The notes under the pieces: model-generated
What the model was told of the DNA's origin: nothing
Seen by the model: only the letters and a program-made list of their open reading frames with translations
Database searches by the model: none
Part shown: piece after piece, positions 9,633 through 17,645 of the stretch
How the letters are laid out: each line of letters begins with the position of its first letter
Numbering within the stretch: position 1 is the first letter of the stretch
Source of the DNA: Bradyrhizobium algeriense
Lineage (GTDB): Bacteria; Pseudomonadota; Alphaproteobacteria; Rhizobiales; Xanthobacteraceae
Assembly (NCBI RefSeq): GCF_036924595.1
Contig: NZ_JAZHRV010000001.1
Span: 930,001 to 994,000 of the forward strand
DNA: 64,000 nt
Reading direction: 5' to 3'
Position numbers and translations under genes: made by a program

Positions 9633-11429
9633 ATGCGACGCTTGAGAGGAAGAAACGGTCCGTTGACCAAGGAGAGCTTTCTGACGATGACCAGCGCGGC
9701 TGCGCTGATCGCGGCTTCCGTCACCATCGCCGCACCCGCTCGTGCGGACGACGCCGTCAATCAAAGGTGGATCGACAGCGAATTCCAGCCCTCGACGCTG
9801 TCGAAGGCCGACCAGTTGAAGGAGCTGCAGTGGTTCGAAAAGGCCGCCGCACCCTTCAAGGGCATGGAAATCAACGTCGTCTCGGAAACGATCACGACGC
9901 ATGAATACGAATCGCGGACGCTGGCGAAGGCCTTCACCGAGATTACCGGCATCAAGGTCAAGCACGACCTGATCCAGGAAGGCGACGTGGTCGAAAAGCT
10001 GCAGACCCAGATGCAGTCCGGCAAGAACGTCTATGACGGCTGGATCAACGATAGCGACCTGATCGGAACGCACTTCCGCTACGGCCAGACCGTGATCCTG
10101 TCGGATTACATGACCGGCGAAGGCAAGGACGTCACCAACCCGCAGCTCGACGTCAACGACTTCATCGGAAAATCCTTCACCACTGGCCCGGACGGCAAGC
10201 TCTATCAGCTTCCCGACCAGCAGTTCGCGAACCTCTATTGGTTCCGCTACGACTGGTTCTCCAATCCGGACTACAAGGCCAAGTTCAAGGCCAAGTACGG
10301 TTACGAGCTCGGCGTTCCCGTGAACTGGTCGGCCTATGAAGACATCGCCGAGTTCTTCACCAACGACATCAAGGAGATCAACGGCGTCAAGGTCTATGGC
10401 CACATGGACTACGGCAAGAAGGATCCCTCGCTCGGCTGGCGTTTCACCGACGCCTGGCTGTCGATGGCCGGCAACGGCGACAAGGGCATCCCGAACGGCA
10501 AGCCGGTCGACGAATGGGGCATCCGCATGGAAGGCTGCCGTCCCGTCGGTTCGTCCGTCGAGCGCGGCGGCGACACCAACGGCCCGGCGGCGGTCTATTC
10601 GATCGTCAAATATCTCGACTGGATGAAGAAGTATGCCCCGCCGCAGGCGCTGGGCATGACCTTCTCCGAGTCGGGACCGGTGCCGGCACAAGGTGCGATC
10701 GCGCAGCAGATCTTCTGGTACACCGCCTTCACCGCCGACATGGTGAAGCCCGGTATCCCGGTCGTGAATGCGGACGGCACGCCGAAGTGGCGCATGGCGC
10801 CGTCGCCGCACGGCTCGTACTGGAAAGAGGGCATGAAGCTCGGCTACCAGGACGCCGGCTCCTCGACGCTCCTGAAGTCGACCCCGCCCGATCGCCGCAA
10901 GGCGGCCTGGCTCTATCTGCAGTTCATCAACTCCAAGACTGTCAGCTTGAAGAAGAGCCATGTCGGTCTCACCTTTGTTCGTGAATCCGACATCTGGGAT
11001 AAGTCGTTCACCGAGCGTGCGCCCAAGCTCGGCGGCCTGATCGAGTTCTACCGCTCGCCCGCGCGCGTGCAGTGGACCCCGACCGGCAACAACGTGCCTG
11101 ACTATCCGAAGCTCGCGCAATTGTGGTGGCAGAACATCGGCGATGCGTCGTCCGGTGCGAAGACCCCGCAGGCGGCGATGGATGCGCTGGCCGCAGCCCA
11201 GGACTCGGTGCTCGAGCGTCTTGAGAAGTCCGGCGTGCAGAAGGAGTGCGGGCCGAAGCTGAACAAGAAGGAGACGGCCGAGTTCTGGTTCGCCAAGTCC
11301 GAAAAGGACGGCAACATCGCTCCCCAGCGCAAGTTGGCGAACGAAAAGCCGAAGGGCGAAACCGTCGACTACGACACGCTGGTGAAGTCGTGGCCGGCAA
11401 CGCCTCCGAAGCGGGCCGAGGCGAAGTAA
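9633..11429 (+). CDS. glpV: Glycerol ABC transporter periplasmic binding protein
   Basis: A large (598-residue) periplasmic solute-binding protein of the extracellular family 1 type. The N-terminus is a long signal peptide with hydrophobic core FLTMTSAAALIAASVTIAAP and the cleavage-like site ARADDAV. GlpV proteins of this size are typical of rhizobial glycerol importers and larger than ordinary sugar-binding proteins. A strong GGAGGA lies seven bases before the ATG at 9633. It is the last gene of the operon and is followed by a rho-independent terminator. Binding of glycerol is inferred from the operon and from studies of rhizobial glpSTPQUV. Confidence 0.9.
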   Translation: MRRLRGRNGPLTKESFLTMTSAAALIAASVTIAAPARADDAVNQRWIDSEFQPSTLSKADQLKELQWFEKAAAPFKGMEINVVSETITTHEYESRTLAKAFTEITGIKVKHDLIQEGDVVEKLQTQMQSGKNVYDGWINDSDLIGTHFRYGQTVILSDYMTGEGKDVTNPQLDVNDFIGKSFTTGPDGKLYQLPDQQFANLYWFRYDWFSNPDYKAKFKAKYGYELGVPVNWSAYEDIAEFFTNDIKEINGVKVYGHMDYGKKDPSLGWRFTDAWLSMAGNGDKGIPNGKPVDEWGIRMEGCRPVGSSVERGGDTNGPAAVYSIVKYLDWMKKYAPPQALGMTFSESGPVPAQGAIAQQIFWYTAFTADMVKPGIPVVNADGTPKWRMAPSPHGSYWKEGMKLGYQDAGSSTLLKSTPPDRRKAAWLYLQFINSKTVSLKKSHVGLTFVRESDIWDKSFTERAPKLGGLIEFYRSPARVQWTPTGNNVPDYPKLAQLWWQNIGDASSGAKTPQAAMDALAAAQDSVLERLEKSGVQKECGPKLNKKETAEFWFAKSEKDGNIAPQRKLANEKPKGETVDYDTLVKSWPATPPKRAEAK

Positions 11430-11464
11430 GCTTCGCACGTTACGAGTGATGCAAACAGGCGAAG

Positions 11465-11490
11465 GGCCGGGAGCGATCCCGGCCTTTTTT
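11465..11490 (+). terminator. Rho-independent terminator of the glp operon
   Basis: An 8-bp perfect stem (GGCCGGGA/TCCCGGCC) with a four-base loop GCGA is followed by six T residues, 35 bases after the glpV stop. Confidence 0.9.
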
Positions 11491-11529
11491 CTTTCTTACC
11501 TCGCCCCGCCTGCGGGGAGAGGGAGGAGA

Positions 11530-12630
11530 TCACTCCGCCGCCTGCGCAGCCCCGAGCGTCGGGTAGTCCGTATACCCCTTGGCGCCGCCGCCGTAGAACG
11601 TCGCCTTGTCGAACGGGTTCAGCGGGGCGCCCTTCTTCAGGCGCTCGACCAGATCGGGGTTCGAGATGAACGGCTTGCCGAATGCGATCAGGTCGGCCGC
11701 GTCGGCCTCAAGCACCTTGGTCGCGAGATCGAAATCATAGCCGTTGTTGGCGATATAGGCGCCGCCAAAGCGCTTGCGCAAGCTTGCATAGTCGAACGGC
11801 GCGATATCGCGCGGGCCGCCGGTGGCGCCTTCGATGACGTGGATATAGGTCAGCTTCAGGGCGTTGAGGCCGTCCACGATATAATCGAACAGCGGCTGCG
11901 GATTGCTATCGGAGACGTCGTTGGAGGGCGTCACCGGCGAGATGCGGATGCCGGTGCGCTCGGGGCCGGCGACGGCCGCCACCACCTTGGAAACTTCCAG
12001 CATCAGCTTCGCACGGTTCTCGATCGATCCGCCATAGGCATCGGTGCGCTTGTTGGTGCCGTCTTTCGCGAACTGATCCAGCAGATAGCCGTTGGCCCCA
12101 TGAATTTCGACGCCGTCGAAACCGGCCGCCAGCGCATTCTCGGTGCCGCGCTTGAAATCCTCGATGATCCCTGGAATCTCCGACAGCTCCAGCGCGCGCG
12201 GCTCGGAGATATCGGTGAAGGTGCCGTTCACAAACGTCTTGCCCTTGGCGCGGATCGCCGACGGCGCCACCGGCTTGCCGCCGCCGGGCTGCAGCGTCGT
12301 GTGCGAGATGCGGCCGACATGCCAGACTTGGATGAAGATGCGCCCGCCCTTTTCGTGCACGCGGTCGGTGACCTTGCGCCAACCTGCGACCTGCTCCTTC
12401 GAGTAGATACCGGGCGTATCCTGATAGCCCTGGCCCTGCTGCGAAACCTGGCTGGCTTCGGTGATCAGGAGGCCTGCGGAGGCGCGCTGCCCGTAATAGT
12501 CGATCGCCAGCGGGCTCGGCACCATGCCGGGCGGCACCGCGCGGTTGCGGGTCAGCGGCGCCATTGCGAGGCGGTTCGGCAGCGTGATCGGGCCAAGCTT
12601 GAAGGGCTCGAACAGTCTGGTCTGGCTCAT
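11530..12630 (-). CDS. Old Yellow Enzyme family alkene reductase (NADH:flavin oxidoreductase)
   Basis: An FMN TIM-barrel ene-reductase of 366 residues. It reduces activated C=C bonds such as those in unsaturated carbonyls and nitro compounds with NAD(P)H. The N-terminus LFEPFKLGPITLPNRLAMAPLTR is the OYE signature. IFIQVWHVGRISH and the substrate-anion-binding motif VEIHGANGYLLDQF are conserved, and GGSIENRAKL follows. The closest named type is NemA/N-ethylmaleimide reductase. I set the start at the ATG at 12630 (MSQTRLFEPF) because the open frame upstream of it is not family-like. It is monocistronic and convergent with the glp operon. Confidence 0.9.
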   Translation of the reverse strand: MSQTRLFEPFKLGPITLPNRLAMAPLTRNRAVPPGMVPSPLAIDYYGQRASAGLLITEASQVSQQGQGYQDTPGIYSKEQVAGWRKVTDRVHEKGGRIFIQVWHVGRISHTTLQPGGGKPVAPSAIRAKGKTFVNGTFTDISEPRALELSEIPGIIEDFKRGTENALAAGFDGVEIHGANGYLLDQFAKDGTNKRTDAYGGSIENRAKLMLEVSKVVAAVAGPERTGIRISPVTPSNDVSDSNPQPLFDYIVDGLNALKLTYIHVIEGATGGPRDIAPFDYASLRKRFGGAYIANNGYDFDLATKVLEADAADLIAFGKPFISNPDLVERLKKGAPLNPFDKATFYGGGAKGYTDYPTLGAAQAAE

Positions 12631-12976
12631 GTCTGATATGTCCGGGTGGATGATGATAGGGAACAGTTGGGCATTGCGGGCAATTCTCACAATCCCGGAA
12701 GCCATTCGGCTTGCGCAGACGAGCTGCGCCCGATCCTAGCCGTGCGGCCAGCGCCGGGAAACGGCGTATGCGCATAGCGTAGCAGGATTCACTCGAAACC
12801 ACGAACCGCACAGCGCGGGCTGCCTCCATGCCCGCGCCCTGGTGGTCGAACGGCGCTGTCGGCGCATGATCGAGCCGCCGGGCCGGCACCACGGTCGATC
12901 GGGGAATCGATGAGGCGGGGCGCGATCACATTGCCGCGAATTTTTTTCACCGCCACGCCTGCCGGCGCGCCACAAG
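12631..12976. other. Intergenic region between the OYE and SPFH genes
   Basis: No gene supported. It should contain the promoter of the OYE gene. It holds no obvious repeat element. Confidence 0.5.
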
Positions 12977-13579
12977 CTATTCCGCTGCAAATCCCATTCG
13001 CCTGTGGTCCAATTCCGCGATGGGGCCTGCGGAATCGACCTGCAGCAGTTCGAATGTCAGGCATTCACAGCCGATGGCGCGGAGCACCTGGCTGGCGGCC
13101 TTCTGCGCGCTGTTGCTGAAGCTCTGGTGGTCCAATTGAATTTCGAGGCGGGGTTTTCGGCTGCACACCGCCTTCACCACCGATTGTAGCCGGATCGATA
13201 CCTCGTCCCGGTAGTTTTGCGTGCTTTCGAAAGCTGCCCTGGGATCGACGATTTGCGCCCGGACGACATAGACGAGGTTGATCGCAATCCGGTCCGCGGA
13301 AACGGCGCCTTGCGCAAATCGAAACACCTCGGGGCGTCGGTCAATCCGCGCCAGTTGGCGGCTGCCGGCGCGGATCCGGTGCCGGCCGGGCGGCAGCGCC
13401 TTTTCAAAACGGCCGTTCCGGTAGAGCAGGACGGTTTCAAACTGTTGCACACAGACCCGGTCGAAGCCGAGCAGCGCCATGGCCCCCTTCCTGAACAGCG
13501 TCGAAATCCAGGCCCACGCGCCGGCGATCACGGCGATGACGATCAAGGAGAATGCTATTGACCCCAGAAGTTCACCCAC
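12977..13579 (-). CDS. SPFH/band-7 domain membrane protein
   Basis: A 200-residue protein with one N-terminal transmembrane helix (SIAFSLIVIAVIAGAWAWI). An SPFH/prohibitin-like domain follows: VYVVRAQIVDPRAAFES and the YRDEVSIRLQSVVKAV helix are typical. SPFH proteins form membrane-associated oligomers that scaffold proteases or other partners. This one is shorter than HflK/HflC or QmcA and lacks a long coiled-coil tail. No partner gene is adjacent. Confidence 0.75.
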   Translation of the reverse strand: MGELLGSIAFSLIVIAVIAGAWAWISTLFRKGAMALLGFDRVCVQQFETVLLYRNGRFEKALPPGRHRIRAGSRQLARIDRRPEVFRFAQGAVSADRIAINLVYVVRAQIVDPRAAFESTQNYRDEVSIRLQSVVKAVCSRKPRLEIQLDHQSFSNSAQKAASQVLRAIGCECLTFELLQVDSAGPIAELDHRRMGFAAE

Positions 13580-13908
13580 GTTCCCCTGCCATGTTTTTTA
13601 TCTCGTCGGCAACACCGCGATATTAGTCATTGTCTTGGCTTTTCGTACGTCGAAATTAAGTCATCCGCATTTCAACCAGAACGGGTAAAAAAATCGGCGC
13701 CATCAGGCCGTTTGCATTTTTAATAGAGTCATTGTGACGCCCGATTGTTCTCCTTTGCCCAAGGCTTTTGCAGGGCGGGCGGTCTCCGGCCGAGGTGTTC
13801 ATTGGCATCCCCGCCATGGCAGTCCGGGCTACAAACTTTCTCCCCGTTATTGCGGGCGGCGCGACTTGTCCCTCCGAAGCGTTGGCGAAGGTGGAAGCAA
13901 TCCATAGC
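13580..13908. other. Intergenic region upstream of a palindromic repeat
   Basis: No gene supported. The segment from about 13600 to 13740 is AT-rich for this genome and probably includes the SPFH gene promoter. Confidence 0.45.
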
Positions 13909-13992
13909 CCGTAGGATGGGTGGAGCGAAGCGATACCCATCAACGTCGGTGCGCGTGATGATGGGTTTCGCTACGCTCTACCCATCCTGTAC
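13909..13992. repeat. Palindromic REP-like element
   Basis: An imperfect inverted repeat. The left arm includes GTAGGATGGGTGGAGCGAAG and the right arm is nearly its complement (CGCTCTACCCATCCTGTAC), around a short spacer. It would fold into a long hairpin. I recognise this as a common dispersed element type in Bradyrhizobium intergenic DNA. Confidence 0.7.
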
Positions 13993-14030
13993 CCTTTTGA
14001 GCGTTCGGCACTAGTCTGGAGATGTAGACT

Positions 14031-14212
14031 GGTCGCACGGGCCGATCCGCCGGGAGCCGCCTGACCCATCTGTGCCATGAGCACCTGCGTAGGACCCGCG
14101 CCCCGGTGGAGCGGCTGCGATCGAGATCCACTAGGAGGTTTGCGCCAAGAGCGCCAGTACAGGGATCGATCGGGATCGCAGTGGCCCGCTTCGCAAGCGA
14201 GGAGGTCGAGCA
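14031..14212 (+). ncRNA. Candidate bridge RNA in the IS110 leader
   Basis: IS110-group elements such as IS621 encode a roughly 170-nt bridge RNA in the noncoding left end, and this 182-bp leader is in the right place. It contains a stem CTGCGATC (14115-14122) / GATCGCAG (14174-14181) enclosing a loop. That loop includes CTAGGAGGT (14131-14139), which is identical to the nine bases right of the element (15661-15669). The match is what a target-binding loop would show. The RNA itself is not demonstrated, and its limits are approximate. Confidence 0.4.
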
Positions 14213-15472
14213 ATGGTCGAGGATGTGCATTGGTTTGTCGGGATCGACTGGGCAACGCAGAACCATCGCGTTTGCCTGTTGGATGCCGAAGGAAGACGCG
14301 TGGGCGAGCGGGAGTTCGTCCATGGCGGAGCCGGCTTGACGGAGCTGCGAGACTGGCTGCTTGAGAAGACCAAGGCCGCGCCGGGGCGGATCGCCGTCGC
14401 GATCGAGATGCCGCACGGTCCCGTGGTGGAGATGCTGCTCGAGCACGGGTTTACGGTCTTTGCCATCAATCCCAAGCAACTCGATCGCTTCCGTGATCGC
14501 TTCACGGTCGCAGGCGCCAAGGATGACAGCCGTGACGCTCTTGTCCTCGGCGACTCGTTGCGCACCGATCGGAAAGCCTTCCGGCAGCTTGCCACCGACG
14601 ATCCGACGGTGATCGAACTGCGCGAGTGGTCGCGCCTTATGGATGAACTGCTGCAGGAACGGACGCGTCTGGCCAATCGCCTGCGCCAGCAGCTATGGCG
14701 TTATTATCCGCAAGCGGCCGAACTGACCGACGATGTCGCAGATGATTGGTTCCTGGCGCTGTGGCAGAAGGTGCCGACCCCCGCTGCGGCCGCCAAGGTA
14801 TCGGAGAAGGCGATTGCGCGCATCCTCAAGGAGCATCGCATCCGCCGTCTCGACGCCACCACCGTGCTGCAGACCTTGCGCAAGGCGGCCTTGTTCGTCG
14901 CACCAGGTACCAGGGAGGCCGCGTGCGTCCATATCCGCAGTCTTGTGGCGCGCATGCACCTGATCAATCAGCAGATCAAGGAAGCCGGCGCCGCCCTGGA
15001 CGGCCTTTGCGACAGCCTCGCAGCACAGGATGAGGAGAACTCGTCGGGGCAGAGCCATGAGCAGTGTGACGTGGCAATCCTGCGCTCCTGGCCGGGAATC
15101 GGCAGGATTGTTCTCGCCACACTGCTCACCGAAGCAGCGCAACCGCTGCAGGCACGAGATTATCACGCCTTGCGTGCTCTGGCAGGGGTTGCTCCGGTAA
15201 CACGGCAAAGCGGCAAGCAACGCTTCGTGATCCGGCGCCTCGCCTGCAACAAGCGGCTGCAGACTGCGGTCCATCACTGGTCACGCGTCGCCATCCAGCG
15301 CGACGCAGCCGCTCGGCGACGCTACGACGCCTTGCGGCAGCGCGGCCATGGCCATGCGCGTGCTTTGCGTGGTGTGGCTGATCGCTTGCTTTCCGCCCTG
15401 TGCGCGACGCTCACCCACCGGACCCTGTATGAGGCAGACCAGAGGAGTGCTCAGACCGTCGCCACGCCGTAA
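14213..15472 (+). CDS. IS110-family DEDD transposase
   Basis: A 419-residue transposase. The N-terminal RuvC-like DEDD domain (Pfam DEDD_Tnp_IS110) starts with GIDWATQNHRV, which contains the first catalytic Asp. AIEMPHG (Glu) and AKDDSRDALVLGD (Asp pair) follow. The C-terminal Transposase_20 domain has LRSWPGIGRIVLATLL and ALAGVAPVTRQSGK. A typical SVAxRHxG-type serine region is replaced here by GVAPVTRQSGKQRF, as is common in the family. A GAGGAGG sits 6 bases before the ATG at 14213. It is full length with no frameshift, so the element may be active. Confidence 0.93.
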   Translation: MVEDVHWFVGIDWATQNHRVCLLDAEGRRVGEREFVHGGAGLTELRDWLLEKTKAAPGRIAVAIEMPHGPVVEMLLEHGFTVFAINPKQLDRFRDRFTVAGAKDDSRDALVLGDSLRTDRKAFRQLATDDPTVIELREWSRLMDELLQERTRLANRLRQQLWRYYPQAAELTDDVADDWFLALWQKVPTPAAAAKVSEKAIARILKEHRIRRLDATTVLQTLRKAALFVAPGTREAACVHIRSLVARMHLINQQIKEAGAALDGLCDSLAAQDEENSSGQSHEQCDVAILRSWPGIGRIVLATLLTEAAQPLQARDYHALRALAGVAPVTRQSGKQRFVIRRLACNKRLQTAVHHWSRVAIQRDAAARRRYDALRQRGHGHARALRGVADRLLSALCATLTHRTLYEADQRSAQTVATP

Positions 15473-15664
15473 AGCCTCATTCCTTTGTTCGGCCGCTTGC
15501 GACCATTCCTTCGTCCCGACCTGCCGAACCCAACAGCGCCGCGCACAGCCGCTGTCCAGGATGCCATCGGCACCGGCGTAGCCGGCGCGAAGCGTCCTGG
15601 ACGGCGGCGAGCACGGCGCTACGCTTGTCACCCAAAGAACGAAAGCCCCTTGACCAAGCCCTAG

Positions 15665-16130
15665 GAGGTCCTACGAATAACATACCTTCGCGATCTCGCG
15701 GCGCATTGCGCCCGAGGTTTGAATTTCTTTTGCCCCTCCTCGAAATCAGAGGGCGCAGGGAAGACCGGGTGCACGCTGCACCCGCGGTCTCATGTGCAAT
15801 TGCGCACAAGGAACGCGCACACGAGCATACAGGTACAGGCGGAGCATCCCGGCCTTCCCTGCGCAATGGCTTTACGGCTTACTTCGTGCTCTCCCCGGTG
15901 AACGGCTTTCTTGCCACCGTCGCCCCCAAGAAGCTTGTTTCTCGAGAACTTAACGCCAGCACCGCGGCGTCCGGACCACACGACTTCGCCGTACGCGTCG
16001 GGCGCCTACGTCTTGCGCGCCTCTCGCGTCCATCGCATCTCACTGCACGTTCGTGACGATCGCGAAGCGCCCCTCATCTGCCGTGAGACGGGCGGAGTTA
16101 TGCGGTTGATTTGGCCTGCGTGTTAAGCGC
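15665..16130. repeat. Dispersed Bradyrhizobium repeat with spurious reading frames
   Basis: Both forward frames carry peptide strings I recognise from many annotated 'hypothetical proteins' in Bradyrhizobium and relatives: LHPRSHVQ, RNAHTSIQVQAEH, LRNGFTAYFVLSP and DHTTSPYASGAYVLR. The same DNA is conserved in more than one frame, which points to a repeated DNA element and not a protein gene. It also holds a hairpin-forming stretch. I annotate no CDS here. Confidence 0.55.
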
Positions 16131-16240
16131 AATATTTTTGCGCGAGGGGCTGGACAGGTTTTAGGTGATTTGCCCGTCGTGTTGCTTTGTCGCAGGCACT
16201 TGAGCGAGATTGCCCTTGCGCGAGAGGCAAATCAGTCCGC

Positions 16241-16377
16241 AGAGCGCAGGGTGGGCAAAGGCGCGTTAGCGCCGTGCCCACCGACTCACGCTGTGCTCGT
16301 GATGGTGGGCACGCTTCCGCCTTCGCTCTTCGAGCGACGGCGAGACAAGTCCGCTTTGCCCAGCCTACGCTCTGCCC
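16241..16377. repeat. Palindromic dispersed repeat, family A, copy 1
   Basis: The left arm reads AGGGTGGGCAAAGGCGCGTT and the right arm CTTTGCCCAGCCTACGCTC, with inner arms GCCGTGCCCACC and GGTGGGCACGC. The same arms occur at 16866-16960 and 30362-30452. This copy carries about 40 extra bases in its right half. Confidence 0.8.
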
Positions 16378-16380
16378 GAC

Positions 16381-16665
16381 CTAGCTGTGCGCGGGAATGT
16401 CGACGCCGTCAGTCGCATACTGCCGGATCTTGTTCCGCATCGTGCGCACCGAAAGTCCGAGCACGCGGGCTGCGTGGGTGCGATTGCCGTGGCAGCGCGC
16501 CAGCGTCTGCAGCACGAGCTCGCGCTCGATCGCCTCGACCGTGGAGCCGATCAGCATCGGCACGATCTGGTGGGGTGAAAGGCCTTGAGAATCCGACAGC
16601 GGAATCTCGGGCACGAGAACACAGTCCGCGCCAAGGTACAGGTCGCCAAGGTAGTCCCGGGGCAT
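16381..16665 (-). CDS. Stand-alone Fis-type DNA-binding protein (FlbD C-terminus-like)
   Basis: A 94-residue protein whose C-terminal half is a Fis/NtrC-type helix-turn-helix: TVEAIERELVLQTLARCHGN, then RTHAARVLGLSVRTMRNKI. This closely resembles the DNA-binding end of FlbD-type sigma-54 activators, which regulate flagellar genes in alphaproteobacteria. Here there is no receiver and no AAA+ domain. The start at 16665 is fixed by a GGGAGGT box five bases upstream. It might compete for FlbD sites or act as a small nucleoid-type regulator; both are guesses. It is bracketed by two copies of repeat family A. Confidence 0.75.
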   Translation of the reverse strand: MPRDYLGDLYLGADCVLVPEIPLSDSQGLSPHQIVPMLIGSTVEAIERELVLQTLARCHGNRTHAARVLGLSVRTMRNKIRQYATDGVDIPAHS

Positions 16666-16865
16666 CAACACCTCCCGATCAACGCTAGCTCCGAAACGCG
16701 GAGCTGAAGCATCAGGAATCAACGGCCCCCAAGCCGTAGACAGAGGGTGGGCGCGTTTGGTTAACGAAAGGTTAATCAGCACGTAAAGATTTTGACGGCG
16801 CGTTGTCACACCCGGAGGTATATGCTCAACAGCAGGCAGATGGACGTATCAGCGCGACGCAGACT

Positions 16866-16960
16866 GTAGGGTAGGCAAAGGCGCGAAGCGCCGTGCCCAC
16901 CAACTCACGTCGCGCTCATGATGGTGGGCACGCTGTCGCTTTGCCCACCCTACGCTCGGC
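16866..16960. repeat. Palindromic dispersed repeat, family A, copy 2
   Basis: The arms are GTAGGGTAGGCAAAGGCGCG and CTTTGCCCACCCTACGCTC, with inner arms GCCGTGCCCACCA and TGGTGGGCACGC. It ends four bases from the stop codon of the minus-strand NTF2-like gene, so it probably also acts as its transcript-end hairpin. Confidence 0.85.
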
Positions 16961-16964
16961 GCTC

Positions 16965-17354
16965 TCAGGCATAGGCCTCCGCGATCGCGGCAGTGTCGGT
17001 GTATTCCCGAAACCTGACGATCCGGCCGTCCCGCACCTCGTGAACCTGCACCCAGTCAACCGCCCATTCCTTGCCGTTGCACTTCACCAGGAAGCGCTCG
17101 CTGCCGAATACGGCGACCGTATCGCCATCGGCGATCATGCACGCCACCTTGAATTCCTTCACCTCGACTGTTGAGCTTATCCGCTCGAAGAACTCCCGGG
17201 CGCCGCCGCGGCCAATCCATCGTCCCGCGAACGGGATTTCTGGCGGGCCGGTGAATTCCCAAATCGCGTCATCGCCGATGACGTCAAGCGCAGCATTCAG
17301 ATCGCGCCGAGCCAGCGCGTCATAATGCGCCTTCACTGCATCGATGGCCGGCAT
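16965..17354 (-). CDS. NTF2-like / SnoaL-type protein
   Basis: A 129-residue single-domain protein of the cystatin-like NTF2 fold, related to ketosteroid isomerase and SnoaL. The N-terminal helix AIDAVKAHYDALARRDLNAAL, the strand DAIWEFTGP, FAGRWIGRGG and the C-terminal VRDGRIVRFREYTDTA are typical. The ATG at 17354 follows AAGGAAAG. Ligand and function cannot be told from sequence. A decayed second copy of its first 45 codons lies at 19090-19247, on the far side of the TIR module. Confidence 0.8.
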   Translation of the reverse strand: MPAIDAVKAHYDALARRDLNAALDVIGDDAIWEFTGPPEIPFAGRWIGRGGAREFFERISSTVEVKEFKVACMIADGDTVAVFGSERFLVKCNGKEWAVDWVQVHEVRDGRIVRFREYTDTAAIAEAYA

Positions 17355-17390
17355 TGTCTTTCCTTGGTCGGAGGAGGTGGGGGAAGCTCA

Positions 17391-17490
17391 GGGCCGTAGC
17401 CTGCATGAGCGTAACGATATGCGGCGGCGACTTGTACCCGGATGTTGCTACGCTCATCCAAGTCACGCTTGCTGTCGCTTTGCTCACCCT
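17391..17490. repeat. Dispersed repeat, family B, copy 1
   Basis: It begins GGCCGTAGCCTGCATGAGCG and has a partly complementary right arm (TTGCTACGCTCATCCAAGTC). The same sequence follows the NTF2-like remnant at 19281-19392, so repeat and gene start were duplicated together. Confidence 0.7.
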
Positions 17491-17519
17491 AGGGTTCTCA
17501 GTGAAAGCAGGAAAGGGCG

Positions 17520-17645
17520 ATGAAAAGTACCCAAAGGGCGGAAAGGGGCTTGACCACTCGGGAAAACCAAAACATCATGAGATCGCTCTTAGGTAGAAAT
17601 ATTGTATTATTTTCCTTCGTCAAACGTGTTCGAGATTTGACGTGA
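17520..17645 (+). CDS. Possible 41-residue leader ORF coupled to the TIR gene
   Basis: An ATG preceded by AGGAAAGGG opens a 41-codon frame (begins MKSTQRAERGLTTRENQN). Its stop overlaps the GTG start of the TIR gene as GTGA. The TIR gene has no good ribosome binding site of its own, so coupling through this frame would make sense. The peptide has no recognisable domain. It is weakly supported and could be chance. Confidence 0.25.
   Translation: MKSTQRAERGLTTRENQNIMRSLLGRNIVLFSFVKRVRDLT

Larger units (their letters stand above)
14011..15660 (+). mobile_element. IS110-family insertion sequence
   Basis: The element consists of a DEDD transposase gene with about 200 bp of leader and 190 bp of trailer. 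The ends are proposed from a shared CTAG at 14011-14014 and 15661-15664, which would be the core at each junction, since IS110 elements lack terminal inverted repeats. The trailer contains TTGACC (15650-15655) and the leader contains TAGACT (14025-14030). When the ends join in a circle these lie 19 bp apart, a plausible junction promoter as known for IS110 elements. The exact ends remain to be confirmed. Confidence 0.6.

Noticed and set aside
9330..11438. 702-codon minus-strand open frame opposite glpV
   Set aside because: Shadow of the binding-protein gene; Arg/Val/Asp-rich with no domain.
15477..16056. Open frames on both strands after the IS110 element
   Set aside because: The peptide strings are those of a dispersed DNA repeat commonly mis-annotated as hypothetical proteins. 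Several frames are conserved at once.
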